Assembly (NCBI GenBank): GCA_950097015.1
Contig: CATNEN010000001.1
Coordinates: 24,370,501-24,434,500 of the forward strand
DNA: 64,000 nt
Reading direction: 5' to 3'
Origin: Macrostomum hystrix
Lineage: Eukaryota; Platyhelminthes; Macrostomidae
Shown here: positions 23,041-33,244 of the stretch, in pieces
How the letters are laid out: the number at the start of each line of letters is the position of its first letter
Position numbering within the stretch: position 1 is the stretch's first letter
The notes under the pieces: model-generated
The model's database searches: none
Told to the model about the DNA's origin: nothing
What the model saw: only the letters and a program-made list of their open reading frames with translations
Translations under genes and position numbers: made by a program

Positions 23041-23215
23041 TACACATTAGACTCTCGCACCAAGGTCCCTGAGCTCGATACCGCGCCGACGCCACATTCA
23101 TTTGGGGCGCAGCCGCGGAGAGAAGGCTTGGGGGCTTGTCGTGCAATTCACGCCCTTAAAAGGCCAACACCAAAGACTCAGTCAGAGTGTACACTGAGAA
23201 ATTCAGGGCACAGCT
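23041..23215 (+). mobile_element. tRNA-derived SINE copy
   Basis: Plus-strand copy of the SINE family: CTCGCACCAAGGTCCCTGAG with a decayed B box (GCTCGATACC), GGGGCGCAGCCGCGGAGAGA, a GGCCAACACC body and the tail. The A-box side is truncated. It lies in ephrin intron 5, antisense to that gene. Confidence 0.75.
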
Positions 23216-23286
23216 CCCTAATAAAAGTCCCAAATTTTTTTGTGCTATGCCCTAAAAAATCTCCCACTTCACAATGAGAAAGTCAG

Positions 23287-23431
23287 AGAGTGTGAGTGAG
23301 AGAGAGTGAGAGAGTGAGAGAGTGAGAGAGTGAGAGAGGGAGAGAGGGAGAGAGGGAGAGAGTGAGAGAGTGAGAGAGTGAGAGAGTGAGAGTGTGAGAA
23401 AGTGAGAGTGAGAGAGTGAGAGAGTGAGTGG
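23287..23431. repeat. 8-bp purine array (GAGAGAGT)
   Basis: About 18 units of GAGAGAGT/GAGAGAGG. Confidence 0.92.
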
Positions 23432-24633
23432 AAAAAATGATTCGAAAACTTTGAAGCCGGAGGAAAGAGAGATTCGCGAAGAATACATGAAACTTAGCCA
23501 CCGGAAATGTCACGGCTGGCCTGAAATACTGTGTCAGGCCAATTACGAGCTAGTTTATTTTCGCCTCTTAGCGAGGCCGATTGTGTGAAAGATATTTCTT
23601 TTTGGACTAACATTCAGAACACGTCAGCTGTCTGCAGAGGACCTGCTTCTAAGAGAAAATTTCTAGAAAGAAATTGCCACCTCTACCCTGTCATCTGCTC
23701 TTCCCTTCCTGTTCCGTGTCTGGTTACAATACAGGGAAATTTCTGTCCTAATTGCTTCTCGAAGATAAACTTTGTCTTGCCGATCCTTGCCTGGTGTTTT
23801 CTAACTCTCCGACCCGACTTCTATCGGCTTGCACTTTTAATTGTTTCTTGGAAACTTGCAGCCCAAGTTTTTATAGAGGCCTAGTTAACCTTACATATGC
23901 TGTACGCAGGCATACGCTCACACAGGTGTGTACATCTGCCCTGACTTTCTCATCGTCAGGCAGTGTACACTCTCACTGTGCCTTGGAGGTTGGCCCTCAT
24001 CGGCGTAAATTATTAGCTCGTACGTTACTATTAGCAGCTTATAAATCGCTACTTTCTTAGAATCTGATCTCATAATCGTGGAAATCATAACAAGGATTAT
24101 TTGAAATGTTGTCAATACACTCGGATATACACTTGTATCTCTATAAATGCCAAAATCATTGTACTGCATCGTCTCATTTCAAAATGGAAGCTAATTAGGA
24201 GTTGATAAGCCACTGAAATCTCCCAGCTTTAGAATTTCAAGCCAGATATTTCGGATTGTTAATCAGAAATCAGTAAGCAGGTTTAGTACAGTGCACGCAG
24301 AAGCATTGTGATTTCACTGCGCAAATTTCCACTACAGGAGACCTCCCAGGAGTAGTTATAATCCCCAGAACGTGCCCAGGAACAAGCTGATGTTAATCAG
24401 CAATCGATCAACTGCGCAAGGTTACCGAAAGTTTTGGAATTTTTGCTATAGTAAGAAAAAATATTTTTATATCTGGCCAGTAGAAATGAAAATGCTAATT
24501 TCACGACTTTATGAAAAAATGGTTCAGACCGGATGGAAAGGCAAATATTTTGCGAGTTAACTTTTTTTAACAAAAAAATTATATTTTTTCTTCTTTCCCA
24601 CTTCTTACGTACACTAAAGTGAAACTCGAGAAG
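23432..24633. other. Ephrin intron 5, unique part with a SINE tail
   Basis: Single-copy DNA. A plus-strand frame of 117 codons (23531-23884) has no recognisable domain and no clear splice context; I do not call it. It includes the SINE fragment at 23930. Confidence 0.35.
23930..24012 (-). mobile_element. SINE 3' fragment
   Basis: On the minus strand it carries the body end GGGCCAACCTCCAAGGCACA, the tail hairpin and CAGGGCAGA. It closely matches the copy at 17579-17660; the tRNA head is missing (5' truncation). Confidence 0.75.
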
Positions 24634-25026
24634 ATTAGGAGAGTGGGAGTATAGAGTGGGAAGAGAGTGGGAGTATAGAGTGGGAAGAGAGTGGGAGGAG
24701 AGTCGAGGAGAGTGGAAGGAGAGTGGAAGGAGAGTGGAAGGAGAGTGGGGGGAGAGTGGGAAGAGAGTGGGAGGAGAGTGGGAGGAGAGTGGGGGGAGAG
24801 TCGAGGAGAGTGGGGGGAGAGTGGGAAGAGAGTGGGAGGAGAGTGGGAGGAGAGTGGGAGGAGAGTGGAAGGAGAGTGGGGGGAGAGTGGGAAGAGAGTG
24901 GGAGGAGAGTGGGAGGATATTGGGAGGGGAGTGGGAGAAGAATGGGTGGAGAGTGGGAGGAGAGTGGGATGAGAGTGGGTGGAGAGTGGGAGGAGAGTGG
25001 AGGAGGGTGGGAAGAAAGTGGGAGGA
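24634..25026. repeat. 12-bp purine array (GAGAGTGGGAGG)
   Basis: About 33 units with GGAAG, GGGGG and TCGAG variants; intron 5 of ephrin. Confidence 0.95.
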
Positions 25027-25380
25027 ATAAAATGTCCCTGAATTCCTAGAAACAGTTTCACATTATTGAACCAATCAAATATTCAAGTCTAGAGTTATTT
25101 ATTTCCCCCACAGCAACTAGCCATGTGGTCACACATTGAATTAATTTCAGCAGGGTGCCCAGTGTTGCATTGTGTTGTGTTAAACAACACAGCCGAACCA
25201 TCGGAACCATCAGCTGTGTAAGCAACATGCCGGCCAGATGAAATTCAATCCAGATTGAGGGTAAAAATGTGCTTTTAGAATTCCGAAAATGGTCATTGCT
25301 GACTGCAGCGAGATAAACACTTTGTCCCGTGAAATTTACTTGGGCATTGAACTGAACATAGAGCTTGGGCTATGGCCTTA
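25027..25380. other. Ephrin intron 5, unique part
   Basis: Single-copy intron DNA; nothing recognised. Confidence 0.45.
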
Positions 25381-26070
25381 GATCTATTCTCTAGATCAAT
25401 TCTCTAGATCAATTCTCTAGATCAATTCTCTAGATCAATTCTCTAGATCAATTCTCTAGATCGATTCTCAAGATCAATTCTCAAGATCAATTCTCGAAAT
25501 CGATTCTCAAGATCGATTCTCAAGATCGATTCTCTAGATCAATTCTCTAGATCAATTCTCTAGATCAATTAATTCTCATGATCAAATCTCTAGATCAATT
25601 CTCTAGATCAATTCTCTAGATCAATTCTCTAGATCCATTCTCTAGATCAATTCTCGAAATCGATTCTCAAGATCGATTCTCAAGATCAATTCTCTCGATC
25701 AATTCTCTCGATCAATTCTCTCGATCAATTCTGTAGATCAATTCTCTAGATCAATTCTCTAGATCAATTCTCTAGATCAATTCTCGAAATCGATTCTCAA
25801 GATCAATTCTCTAAATCAATTCTCAAGATCGATTCTCAAGATCAATTCTCTAGATCAATTCTCTAGATCAATTCTCAAGATCGATTCTCAAGATCAATTC
25901 TCTAGATCAATTCTCTAGATCAATTCTCAAGATCAATTCTCAAGATCAATTCTCTAGATCAATTAATTCTCATGATCAATTCTCATGATCAATTCTTTAG
26001 ATCAATTCTCTAAATATGTTCCCTAGATCAATTCCCTAGATCGACTCTCTAGATCGGCATCTCTAGATCG
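25381..26070. repeat. 13-bp minisatellite (TCTCTAGATCAAT)
   Basis: About 53 units with AAGATCGAT and GAAATCGAT variants. It lies 18 bases from the exon 5 donor of ephrin. Confidence 0.96.
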
Positions 26071-26088
26071 TGAGAAATGGCGACTCAC

Positions 26089-26295
26089 CCTTCCTTGTCG
26101 TGATCCCTGGCTGCGGCCGACCATCTCTCGTCGTGTTACCCAAAGAGCCAGCGCCCGCCGTCGCCGATGCAGTGGTTGGCACGAGGCCGTTGACTGTGCT
26201 GCCAATATCTGACGGTCTCACCGAGGAGCTGCTGGGATGCACTGGAGGCGCGGATGTTGCAGCGAATGCGGTGGACTGGCTGCCAGAATCCGAGT
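26089..26295 (-). CDS. efn: Ephrin exon 5: Ser/Thr/Pro-rich juxtamembrane linker
   Basis: 207 bases between acceptor GTGCCATCTGCAG and donor AAGG/GTGAGT. Starting two bases into a codon, the frame is open throughout and gives 68 residues rich in Ser, Thr, Ala, Pro and Gly (for example PPVHPSSSSVRPSD) with NTT as a sequon. Low-complexity, glycosylatable linkers between the receptor-binding domain and the membrane are usual in ephrins, but sequence conservation is poor there. The assignment therefore rests on strand, order and exact phase match with exons 4 and 6. All three minus-strand frames are open here, so phase is the deciding evidence. Confidence 0.65.
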
Positions 26296-26888
26296 CTGCA
26301 GATGGCACAATCAAACAAATGAAGTCGAACTCTCGACTGTTCCATTAGGATCCCCAAAGCTTTAATATTCGCGGCATATTATCAAAGTAAGATCGGCAAC
26401 GCATTCCTGTGCTGCTTAAGACGAAATTCCATTTGAAATTCAATTTAAAAAAATCCCGCCCAAGCATTCCACTCAGTTTTCTATAAGGAATCCGTTCAAT
26501 TCTTCATTCCTAGCAAAGAATTGGTAATAGACTTCAGACTAAAAGGCCCATACATTGGCCTGTCTCCGCGCAGCTAAGTAGATTTTGGCAGATAAATCAG
26601 TCATTTTTTTGTTGGTTTCCTGTTGGCTTTGTCCAACACGGCTGGGTAAAATATACCCCCCCTGCATTGATATCGGACCAATCTGCGTGGGATTTCGCCA
26701 ATACCTGGCCTAAGAGACAGACTGACCAGCAAACAGTTAAGGAAGAAGTGGAAAGCTGTGTAGAGAAATATACATCTGAGGTGGGATCTTGTAAGTGATC
26801 TGAGCGGCTGCTGGTCAGTTGATAGCCATTGTCAGCACTGGGCACAGGGAGAGGATAGAGTAGTGAGCGGATGCGGTACAGTAGCGAG
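26296..26888. other. Ephrin intron 4, unique part
   Basis: Single-copy intron DNA; nothing recognised. Confidence 0.45.
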
Positions 26889-27571
26889 TAGCGAGAAAGT
26901 GTACAGTAGGTAGCGGAAAGGGTATAGCAGATAGCGGAGAGTGTGCAGAAGATATCGGAGAAAGGTACAGTAGATAGCGGAGAGGGTATAGTAGATTGCG
27001 GAAAGGGTATAGTAGATTGCGGAAAGGGTATAGTAGATTGCGGAAAGGGTATAGTAGATAGCGGAAAGTGTACAGTAGGTAGCGGAAAGGGTACAGTAGG
27101 TAGCGGAAAGGGTACAGTAGGTAGCGGAAAGGGTACAGTAGGTAGCGGAAAGTGTATAGCAGATAGCGGAGAGTGTGCAGAAGATATCGGAGAAAGGTAC
27201 AGTAGATAGCGGAGAGGGTACAGTAGATAGCGGAGAGGGTATAGTAGATTGCGGAAAGGGTATAGTAGATAGCGGAGAGGGTATAGTAGATAGCGGAGAG
27301 GTATAGTAGATTGCGGAGAGGGTATAGTAGATTGCGGAAAGGGTATAGTAGATAGCGGAAAGGGTATAGTAGATAGCGGAAAGGGTATAGTAGATAGCGG
27401 AAAGGGTATAGTAGATAGCGGAAAGGGTATAGTAGATTGCGGAAAGGGTATAGTAGATAGCGGAAAGGGTATAGTAGATAGCGGAAATGGTATAGTAGAT
27501 AGCGGAAAGGGTATAGTAGATAGCGGAAATGGTATAGTAGATAGCGGAAAGGGTATAGTAGATAGCGGAGT
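26889..27571. repeat. 21-bp minisatellite (GTATAGTAGATAGCGGAAAG plus G)
   Basis: About 32 units with TTGCGG and GTACAGTAGG variants. A block of roughly 220 bp containing GTGCAGAAGATATCGGAGAA appears twice (near 26945 and 27175). Intron 4 of ephrin. Confidence 0.95.
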
Positions 27572-28257
27572 GACAAGGTTAGAGCGCTGATGGCAGCGGA
27601 ACAAAGGAATAATTAGGCTGAAAAAAGCATGCACATCTATCCGAAATATGAATCTGAGAAAGTCTATCTTCCGGCATCTGGTAACCCGAATTTAATTAGA
27701 TAAAAAGCTTAAAAATTCACAAATTCCCACGCTGACTTTAATTATTTCATCTAGCAGCTGGGCTACTGACTAGAATTTCTCCCAGTTGCTCAAATTATCT
27801 AGGCTCATCTTTTTTCCCGCGCGAATAATTACGGAAGAGCGAACCAGTTGGGGCGGCATTGTCAAACGCAACTGACTGACTGAGAGCTGGGTTCAATTCA
27901 AGGCTGAACAAAAAGGTTGGAGCCAGCCGAACAGAAAATCTACTCACGCAATCGCTAGGAAAAAAACTGAGGAAAAAAGTCTTCTAGGAGACCCCGCTGG
28001 CAGATTCCAGACAGCTGCACGCGAGGCGAAGATGCGAATGAGTGAAGAGATTGTGGCGGAGCATTGTGTGCCGGTTGAATGAAACGGACTCTGGTTTTGG
28101 GACACCCAGCTCCTGTATTAGTCACCAACTAAAAGGGCTTGTCAATTTCTAGCTAGCTGTCACTTTTGTCATGTATTCTCCCTTTAGTGCGATCCCTCTT
28201 TCGTAGAAATCTTTGCCTTTTTCTTTACCATTATCTCCCCATTATTCGCACCCTGCA
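27572..28257. other. Ephrin intron 4, unique part
   Basis: Single-copy intron DNA; nothing recognised. Confidence 0.45.
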
Positions 28258-28531
28258 AATCTCCCTACATCTCTCCCTTCATCTCTCCCTTCATCTCTCC
28301 CTTCATCTCTGAATTCATCTCTCCCTTCATCTCTGAATTAATCTCTCCCTTCATCTCTGAATTAATCTCTCCCTTCACCTCTCCCTTCATCTCTCCCTTC
28401 ATCTCTCCCTTCATCTCTCCCTTCATCTCTGAATTCATCTCTCCCTTCATCTCTGAATTAATCTCTCCCTTCATCTCTGAATTCACCTCTCCCTTCACCT
28501 CTCCCTTCACATCTCCCTTCATCTCTCGTTT
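28258..28531. repeat. 12-bp minisatellite (TCTCCCTTCATC)
   Basis: About 23 units; TCTGAATTCATC variants alternate in blocks. Intron 4 of ephrin. Confidence 0.95.
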
Positions 28532-29511
28532 CCCCACAATACCCGTAGTCAATTTTCGCTCCAGCGTGTCGGAAATCTTTCATGCTGACAGACAAAGGGG
28601 AAAAAAGTCAAGACCAGAAATGCAAACGGACCACCGCAGAGGCGCAGAGGAAGGAAGCAAGCGAGGGCCGTCACCCCATCTCCTCATCTTTAATGTTTTT
28701 CTGTCCCAACAAACAGTTTCAAAAACAGTATTTTGCCGTGCCAAAACACACAACAGCCCCGTCCCATTGTCCCATGGTCCCTCTGTGCCATCTTGCGTCA
28801 AAACCTGCTCTAAAAGTGTCAACTCACGCCGCCCCAGCTATTTAAGCGCCTGAAGCAATTATTCTATATTGCGTGTTAAGCATGTGGAGTAGGTTGTTAG
28901 TGCTCACGTTTGGTTTCCTTTTGTGAAGCTTCACTCACAATTTGCTTAACACACGCACACACACGCATGGTATGTGCTCTAACAATTTGTGTCTTGTTTC
29001 TTTTTCAGATCCAGACTGACAATGCGTTTTTCCTCTCTTCTGCCTATCCGTCAGCTAGCTATAGCTCTAACATTCTTGAGTGGCCGTGCTCAGCCTGTGC
29101 TATAGCTGCTTTGGGCGAAATTTTCAGTCTCTCGTTAATGGGGAGGGGAAGGCAGAGGTGTTGACGGACTGACAGCGGAATCGCTATTGAATTAGAAGTC
29201 CGCCCTCGGAGCTAAAACTCTAATTTTTTTCGTAATATTTTTTCTATCGCGTCTCCTCCAGACACCGCTTTCATCTGGCACCTCACCGACTGGCGCCGTG
29301 AGGTCTGCAACGAACAAAGCTAAGAGGAGAGATAGCAGCAGTACCTTGCACTCTGTGAATTTGTAGTTCTATTGTGTGACTGCCTGCCAACTAGCAGACA
29401 TTGCTCAGTGACTCAGTTAAGAAACTAGCGAAATTATAGTTTAATTGGTGAGGTTCTTTTACTCCCTGCGACATTAGAAGGTCTAGACGTCAGAGGGACA
29501 CCTCTTATCTT
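28532..29511. other. Ephrin intron 4, unique part with one plus-strand exon-like patch
   Basis: Single-copy DNA. At 29009 a strong plus-strand acceptor (TTGTTTCTTTTTCAG) opens a frame of about 51 codons to 29164 (IQTDNAFFLSSAYPSASYSS and onward) that ends in a stop. It could be an exon of a nested gene or chance; no family is recognised. Confidence 0.3.
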
Positions 29512-29750
29512 CTCTACCCTTCTCAAACTTTCTCTCCCAATATTCCAATCCCCTATCCCATTCTCCCAATCCTTAATCCCATTCTCCTAATCCACTATCC
29601 TTTTCTCCCAATCCTCTATCCCATTCTCCCAATCCTCTATCCCATTCTCCCAATCCTCCATCCCATTATTCCAATCCTTAATCCCATTCTCCTAATCCAC
29701 TATCCTTTTCTCCCAATCCTCAATCCCATTCTCTCAATCCTCAATCCCAT
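29512..29750. repeat. 21-bp minisatellite (ATCCCATTCTCCCAATCC plus TCT)
   Basis: About 11 units with CTCCTAATCCACTATC variants. It ends 20 bases from the donor side of ephrin exon 4. Confidence 0.92.
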
Positions 29751-29770
29751 TCGTTCTCCCGAGTTCTCAC

Positions 29771-29857
29771 CAGTCCGCACGGTCAGTCTCAAATTCCTAG
29801 TCCTGCAGGCACCACCAACAGTCTGATCGAGTCCCGTCAGTGATCCGGAGGATGGAG
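29771..29857 (-). CDS. efn: Ephrin exon 4: end of receptor-binding domain
   Basis: 87 bases with acceptor AATCACATTTTTGCAG and donor ACTG/GTGAGA. Of three frames only the one entered with two carried bases stays open. It gives 28 residues, including SSGSLTGLDQTVGGACRTR and NLRLTVRT. This matches the ephrin element NGSLEGLDNxxGGxCxTRxMK, with the fourth conserved cysteine in GGAC. The two leading bases complete Thr with the last base of exon 3, and the last base is carried to exon 5. Confidence 0.85.
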
Positions 29858-30277
29858 CTGCAAAAATGTGATTTTTAGTTAACGCAGCGAATATTACTGC
29901 ACTTTTTTCTGCAAGTATCTAACAGCAATGTCCCTTCCAGGTCTGGGGTTAAGCAAACAACAATTTTATTTATCCGCAAAAACATTTACTAGCCTTACAC
30001 AACTAGCAGAATAGTAATCGACGAAATTCTGAATGCCATCATCCGTCATCCGACTGGCTGTGCCAGGAGAAGAACTAGCAGGACTAGGGGAAGACTGGAT
30101 AACTGGCTTTTTTATAGGTAAAAGCTTTAAGAAAATTACTTATTTTTTGGCTTTTAGTGGCAGTAATAAAGACACAAAAATAATTGTTTGCTTTTCACGC
30201 TGGGCATTCGGCAAACAATTCATTTGCAGACAAAATTATTCAAATAAAACTATTGTCATTAAACTGACAGGACTCAC
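29858..30277. other. Ephrin intron 3 (420 bases)
   Basis: The only sizeable ephrin intron without a tandem array. AT-rich single-copy DNA; nothing else recognised. Confidence 0.7.
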
Positions 30278-30422
30278 TGTAAAAATACACGGGAGTCAGA
30301 AACACTGGCGCAGTTGGGTCGGCCGAAAAAATTTGCACAATCACCAGGTAAGAATCCCTGATGCGACAGTCAAATAGAGGACTGCCACCACTGCAGGACA
30401 GGTAGCTCTCGTGACTGGTGGT
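30278..30422 (-). CDS. efn: Ephrin exon 3: middle of receptor-binding domain
   Basis: 145 bases with acceptor CTGTTGACTCGCAG and donor TACA/GTGAGT, entered in phase 0. It gives 48 residues: [37 protein letters not shown], and on to VFLTPVYFY. It aligns with the ephrin stretch that carries the second and third conserved cysteines, then FTIKFQEFSP and the YYYI strand. The last base joins CT of exon 4 to form Thr, giving VYFYT before PSSGSL, as in vertebrate ephrins (YYIIST before NGSL). Confidence 0.83.
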
Positions 30423-30470
30423 CTGCGAGTCAACAGCGGGTCGATTATAAGGCCTGGCCGATTCCATTCT

Positions 30471-31047
30471 CCACTCCACTCAGTCCACTCCCCAGTCCAC
30501 TCCCCAGTCCACTCCCCAGTCCATTCCCCAGTCCACTCCCCAGTCCACTGCACAGTACACTCCCCAGTCCACTCCCCAGTCCACTCCCCAGTCCATTCCC
30601 CAGTCCATTCCCCAGTCCACTCCCCAGTCCATTCCCCAGTCCACTCCCCAGTCCATTCCCCAGTCCATTCCCCAGTCCATTCCCCAGTTCGTTCCCCAGT
30701 CCACTCCCCAGTCCACTGCACAGTCCACTCCCCAGTCCATTCCCCAGTCCATTCCCCAGTCCATTCCCCAGTTCGTTCCCCAGTCCACTCCCCAGTCCAC
30801 TGCACAGTCCACTCCACAGTCCATTCCCCAGTTCATTCCCCAGTCCACTCCCCAGTCCACTGCACAGTACACTCCCCAGTCCACTCCCCAGTCCATTCCC
30901 CAGTCCATTCCCCAGTCCACTACCCAGTCCATTCCCCAGTCCATTCCCCAGTCCATTCCCCAGTCCATTCCCAGTTCATTCCCCAGTCCACTCCCCAGTC
31001 CACTCAACAGTCCACTCCCCAGTCTGCTCCACAGTCCACTCCACAGT
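30471..31047. repeat. 12-bp minisatellite (CAGTCCACTCCC), array A of an inverted pair
   Basis: About 48 units (CCACTCCC, CCATTCCC and CCACTGCA variants). It fills most of ephrin intron 2. It ends 15 bases from the exon 2 donor. Its unit is the exact reverse complement of the unit of the array at 31683-32590. Confidence 0.96.
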
Positions 31048-31062
31048 GAATCGGTAACTCAC

Positions 31063-31162
31063 CCAGTAAATCCTGTAATACTCCAGCCCATTGTTAGGGC
31101 AGACGAAGTTGATTCGGTCCAGGGTGTTCACGTAAAGTACATTGTCACCAGACGGCTGAAAT
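31063..31162 (-). CDS. efn: Ephrin exon 2: start of receptor-binding domain
   Basis: 100 bases with acceptor CAACTTTCATTGTAG and donor TGG/GTGAGT. One base completes the split Leu codon from exon 1; then 33 residues follow: FQPSGDNVLYVNTLDRINF, VCPNNGLEYY and RIYW. This matches ephrin residues after WNSSNxxF: the D-x-(I/L)-x-(I/V)-x-CP strand with the first conserved cysteine, and the EYYxxY helix. The exon lies between two large inverted repeat arrays. It is 100 bases long, so skipping it would shift the frame. Confidence 0.87.
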
Positions 31163-31682
31163 CTACAATGAAAGTTGGCAATTCGTCACGTTTTGTTAGG
31201 TATTTTTTGATTGATTGATTGACGAAGGAACAGAATCCACTTGGGTGTTGGGTAGGCTAAAAGCTCTGCATTGCAGATAAGACACAATAGCATTCGACTG
31301 GAGAATTTCATCGGAATTCTTGAAAAATGTATTGAAAAACCTCCATCGCTTGGAATATTTTAGCAAGGTCTATATCGCATCATCTACAAACTCATTCTTG
31401 AGTCTAGAGCTGTGCCGAGAACAAGTTGCAGGCTTGCTAGCTAAATAAAAAATTGTGTGTGTGCCCAACTGTCACTCAAACCAAATTGTAGATTTCCCAA
31501 GTCCTCATCTGTCACTCTCCCATTCCCTGATCTCTCTTTTCAACAAAAAAAACTGCACGCTTAACTTGCTCAAATGAGCTGAACCAACTGAATGAGTGAA
31601 ATCCTAACAATTGCTTATTTTAGATAAATTTGCAACTCAAACTGCTCCTGGCTTGCTGTTGCTTCCCGTCAGTATCCAGGCA
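31163..31682. other. Ephrin intron 1, unique part
   Basis: Single-copy DNA between exon 2 and the inverted array. A short TTGATTGATTGATTG run lies near 31207. Confidence 0.5.
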
Positions 31683-32590
31683 CTGGGTGGACTGGGGGGA
31701 CAGGGGAATGAACTGGGGAATGGACTGGGGAGTGGACTGGGGAGTGGACTGGGGAGTGGACTGGGGAGTGGACTGGGGAGTGGACTGGGGAGTGGACTGG
31801 GGAGTGGACTGGGGAGTGGACTGGGGGACAGGGGAATGAACTGGGGAATGGACTGGGGAGTGGACTGGGGAGTGGACTGGGGAGTGGACTGGGGGACAGG
31901 GGAATGAACTGGGGAATGGACTGGGGAGTGGACTGGGGAGTGGACTGGGGAGTGGACTGGGGAGTGGACTGGGGAGTGGACTGGGGAGTGGACTGGGGAG
32001 TGGACTGGGGAGTGGACTGGGGAGTGGACTGGGGAGTGGACTGGGGAGTGGACTGGGGAGTGGACTGGGGAGTGGACTGGGGAGTGGACTGGGGGACAGG
32101 GGAATGAACTGGGGAATGGACTGGGGAGTGGACTGGGGAGTGGACTGGGGAATGGACTGGGGAGTGGACTGGGGAATGGACTGGGGAATGGACTGAGGAA
32201 TGGACTGGGGAGTGGACTGGGGAATGGACTGGGTAGTGGACTGGGGAATGGACTGGGGAATGGACTGGGGAATGGAGTGGGGAATGGACTGGGGAATGGA
32301 CTGGGGAGTGGACTGGGGAGTGGACTGGGGAATGGACTGGGGGATGGACTGGGGAACGGACTGGGGAATGGACTGGGGAATAGACTGGGGAATGGACTGG
32401 GGGACTGGGGAATGGACTGGGGGACTGGGGAATGGACTGGGGGACTGGGGAATGGACTGGGGGACTGGGGAATGGACTGGGGAATGGACTGGGGAATGGA
32501 CTGGGGAATGGACTGGGGGACTGGGGAATGGACTGGGGGACTGGGGAATGGACTGGGGAATGGACTGGGGAATGGACTGGGGGACTGGGG
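31683..32590. repeat. 12-bp minisatellite (GGGGAGTGGACT), array B of an inverted pair
   Basis: About 75 units (GGGGAGTGGACT, GGGGAATGGACT, GGGGGACT). This is the reverse complement of array A at 30471-31047, so the two arrays flank exon 2 of ephrin as an imperfect giant inverted repeat separated by about 635 bases. Confidence 0.97.
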
Positions 32591-33244
32591 TATATTTTTT
32601 ATCTCCAAACTTTCTTTCCTCGGAACTCGAAAGCCAGTGTTCGATGAAGCATTGAGCTGTAAGTGCTCACTTGACCTTTCTTCATTCACCTCACGAATAG
32701 AGAATTTCAATAGATCAATGAGACCGAATAAGCACGCGGTATGGACAAGAGAAGACCTGGCAGATGCCCTAGCAACCATTTCAGAATGAAGTGGCCAGCC
32801 AGCCAAGGCCCGAGTGGACTCGATAATTTGAGCACGCCAACTCGCTTGAGCAGACCCAATCAGTGGTTGGTGAGTCGCTTAATCTTCCAGCCGATAAAAA
32901 AACACAGTATGAAAACCAAGTCTGTCTGCTGCTTGGAATGAAATCATCTGCCTGAATTGCTGGTTGACGACAGGGGCCCTCAAATGTCTATTCGTTTGTT
33001 TGGTTCGGGTTAAAGATTTGGCGAATTGGCTTATCAGCCCATGGAAACTCAATTCACATCCAAACTGTGCTTGCTTGACTTTTCAAATATTTTATTACAC
33101 CCTGGCTAAGTGACGCAATTCTCGCGAAATCCCGAAAAGAGGTCTTGATTTCGTGCAATGACACGTTGGATCTTGTTAGACTCGTAGAAAGGCCTGAAGT
33201 AAACTGGCAAGGTTAGCAGAATTAGATAACATGAAAATTCTCGA
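32591..33244. other. Ephrin intron 1, unique part
   Basis: Single-copy DNA with no recognised exon. A 66-codon plus-strand frame at 32741 has no family match or splice support. Confidence 0.4.

Noticed and set aside
26597-27634. 345-codon minus-strand frame of the 21-bp array
   Set aside because: The unit is a multiple of three without stops. The frame lies inside ephrin intron 4 and has no non-repeat domain.
31637-32806. 389-codon minus-strand frame with [12 protein letters not shown] and VHSPVHSP repeats
   Set aside because: Translation of the 12-bp array in ephrin intron 1; a stop-free simple repeat, not a gene.
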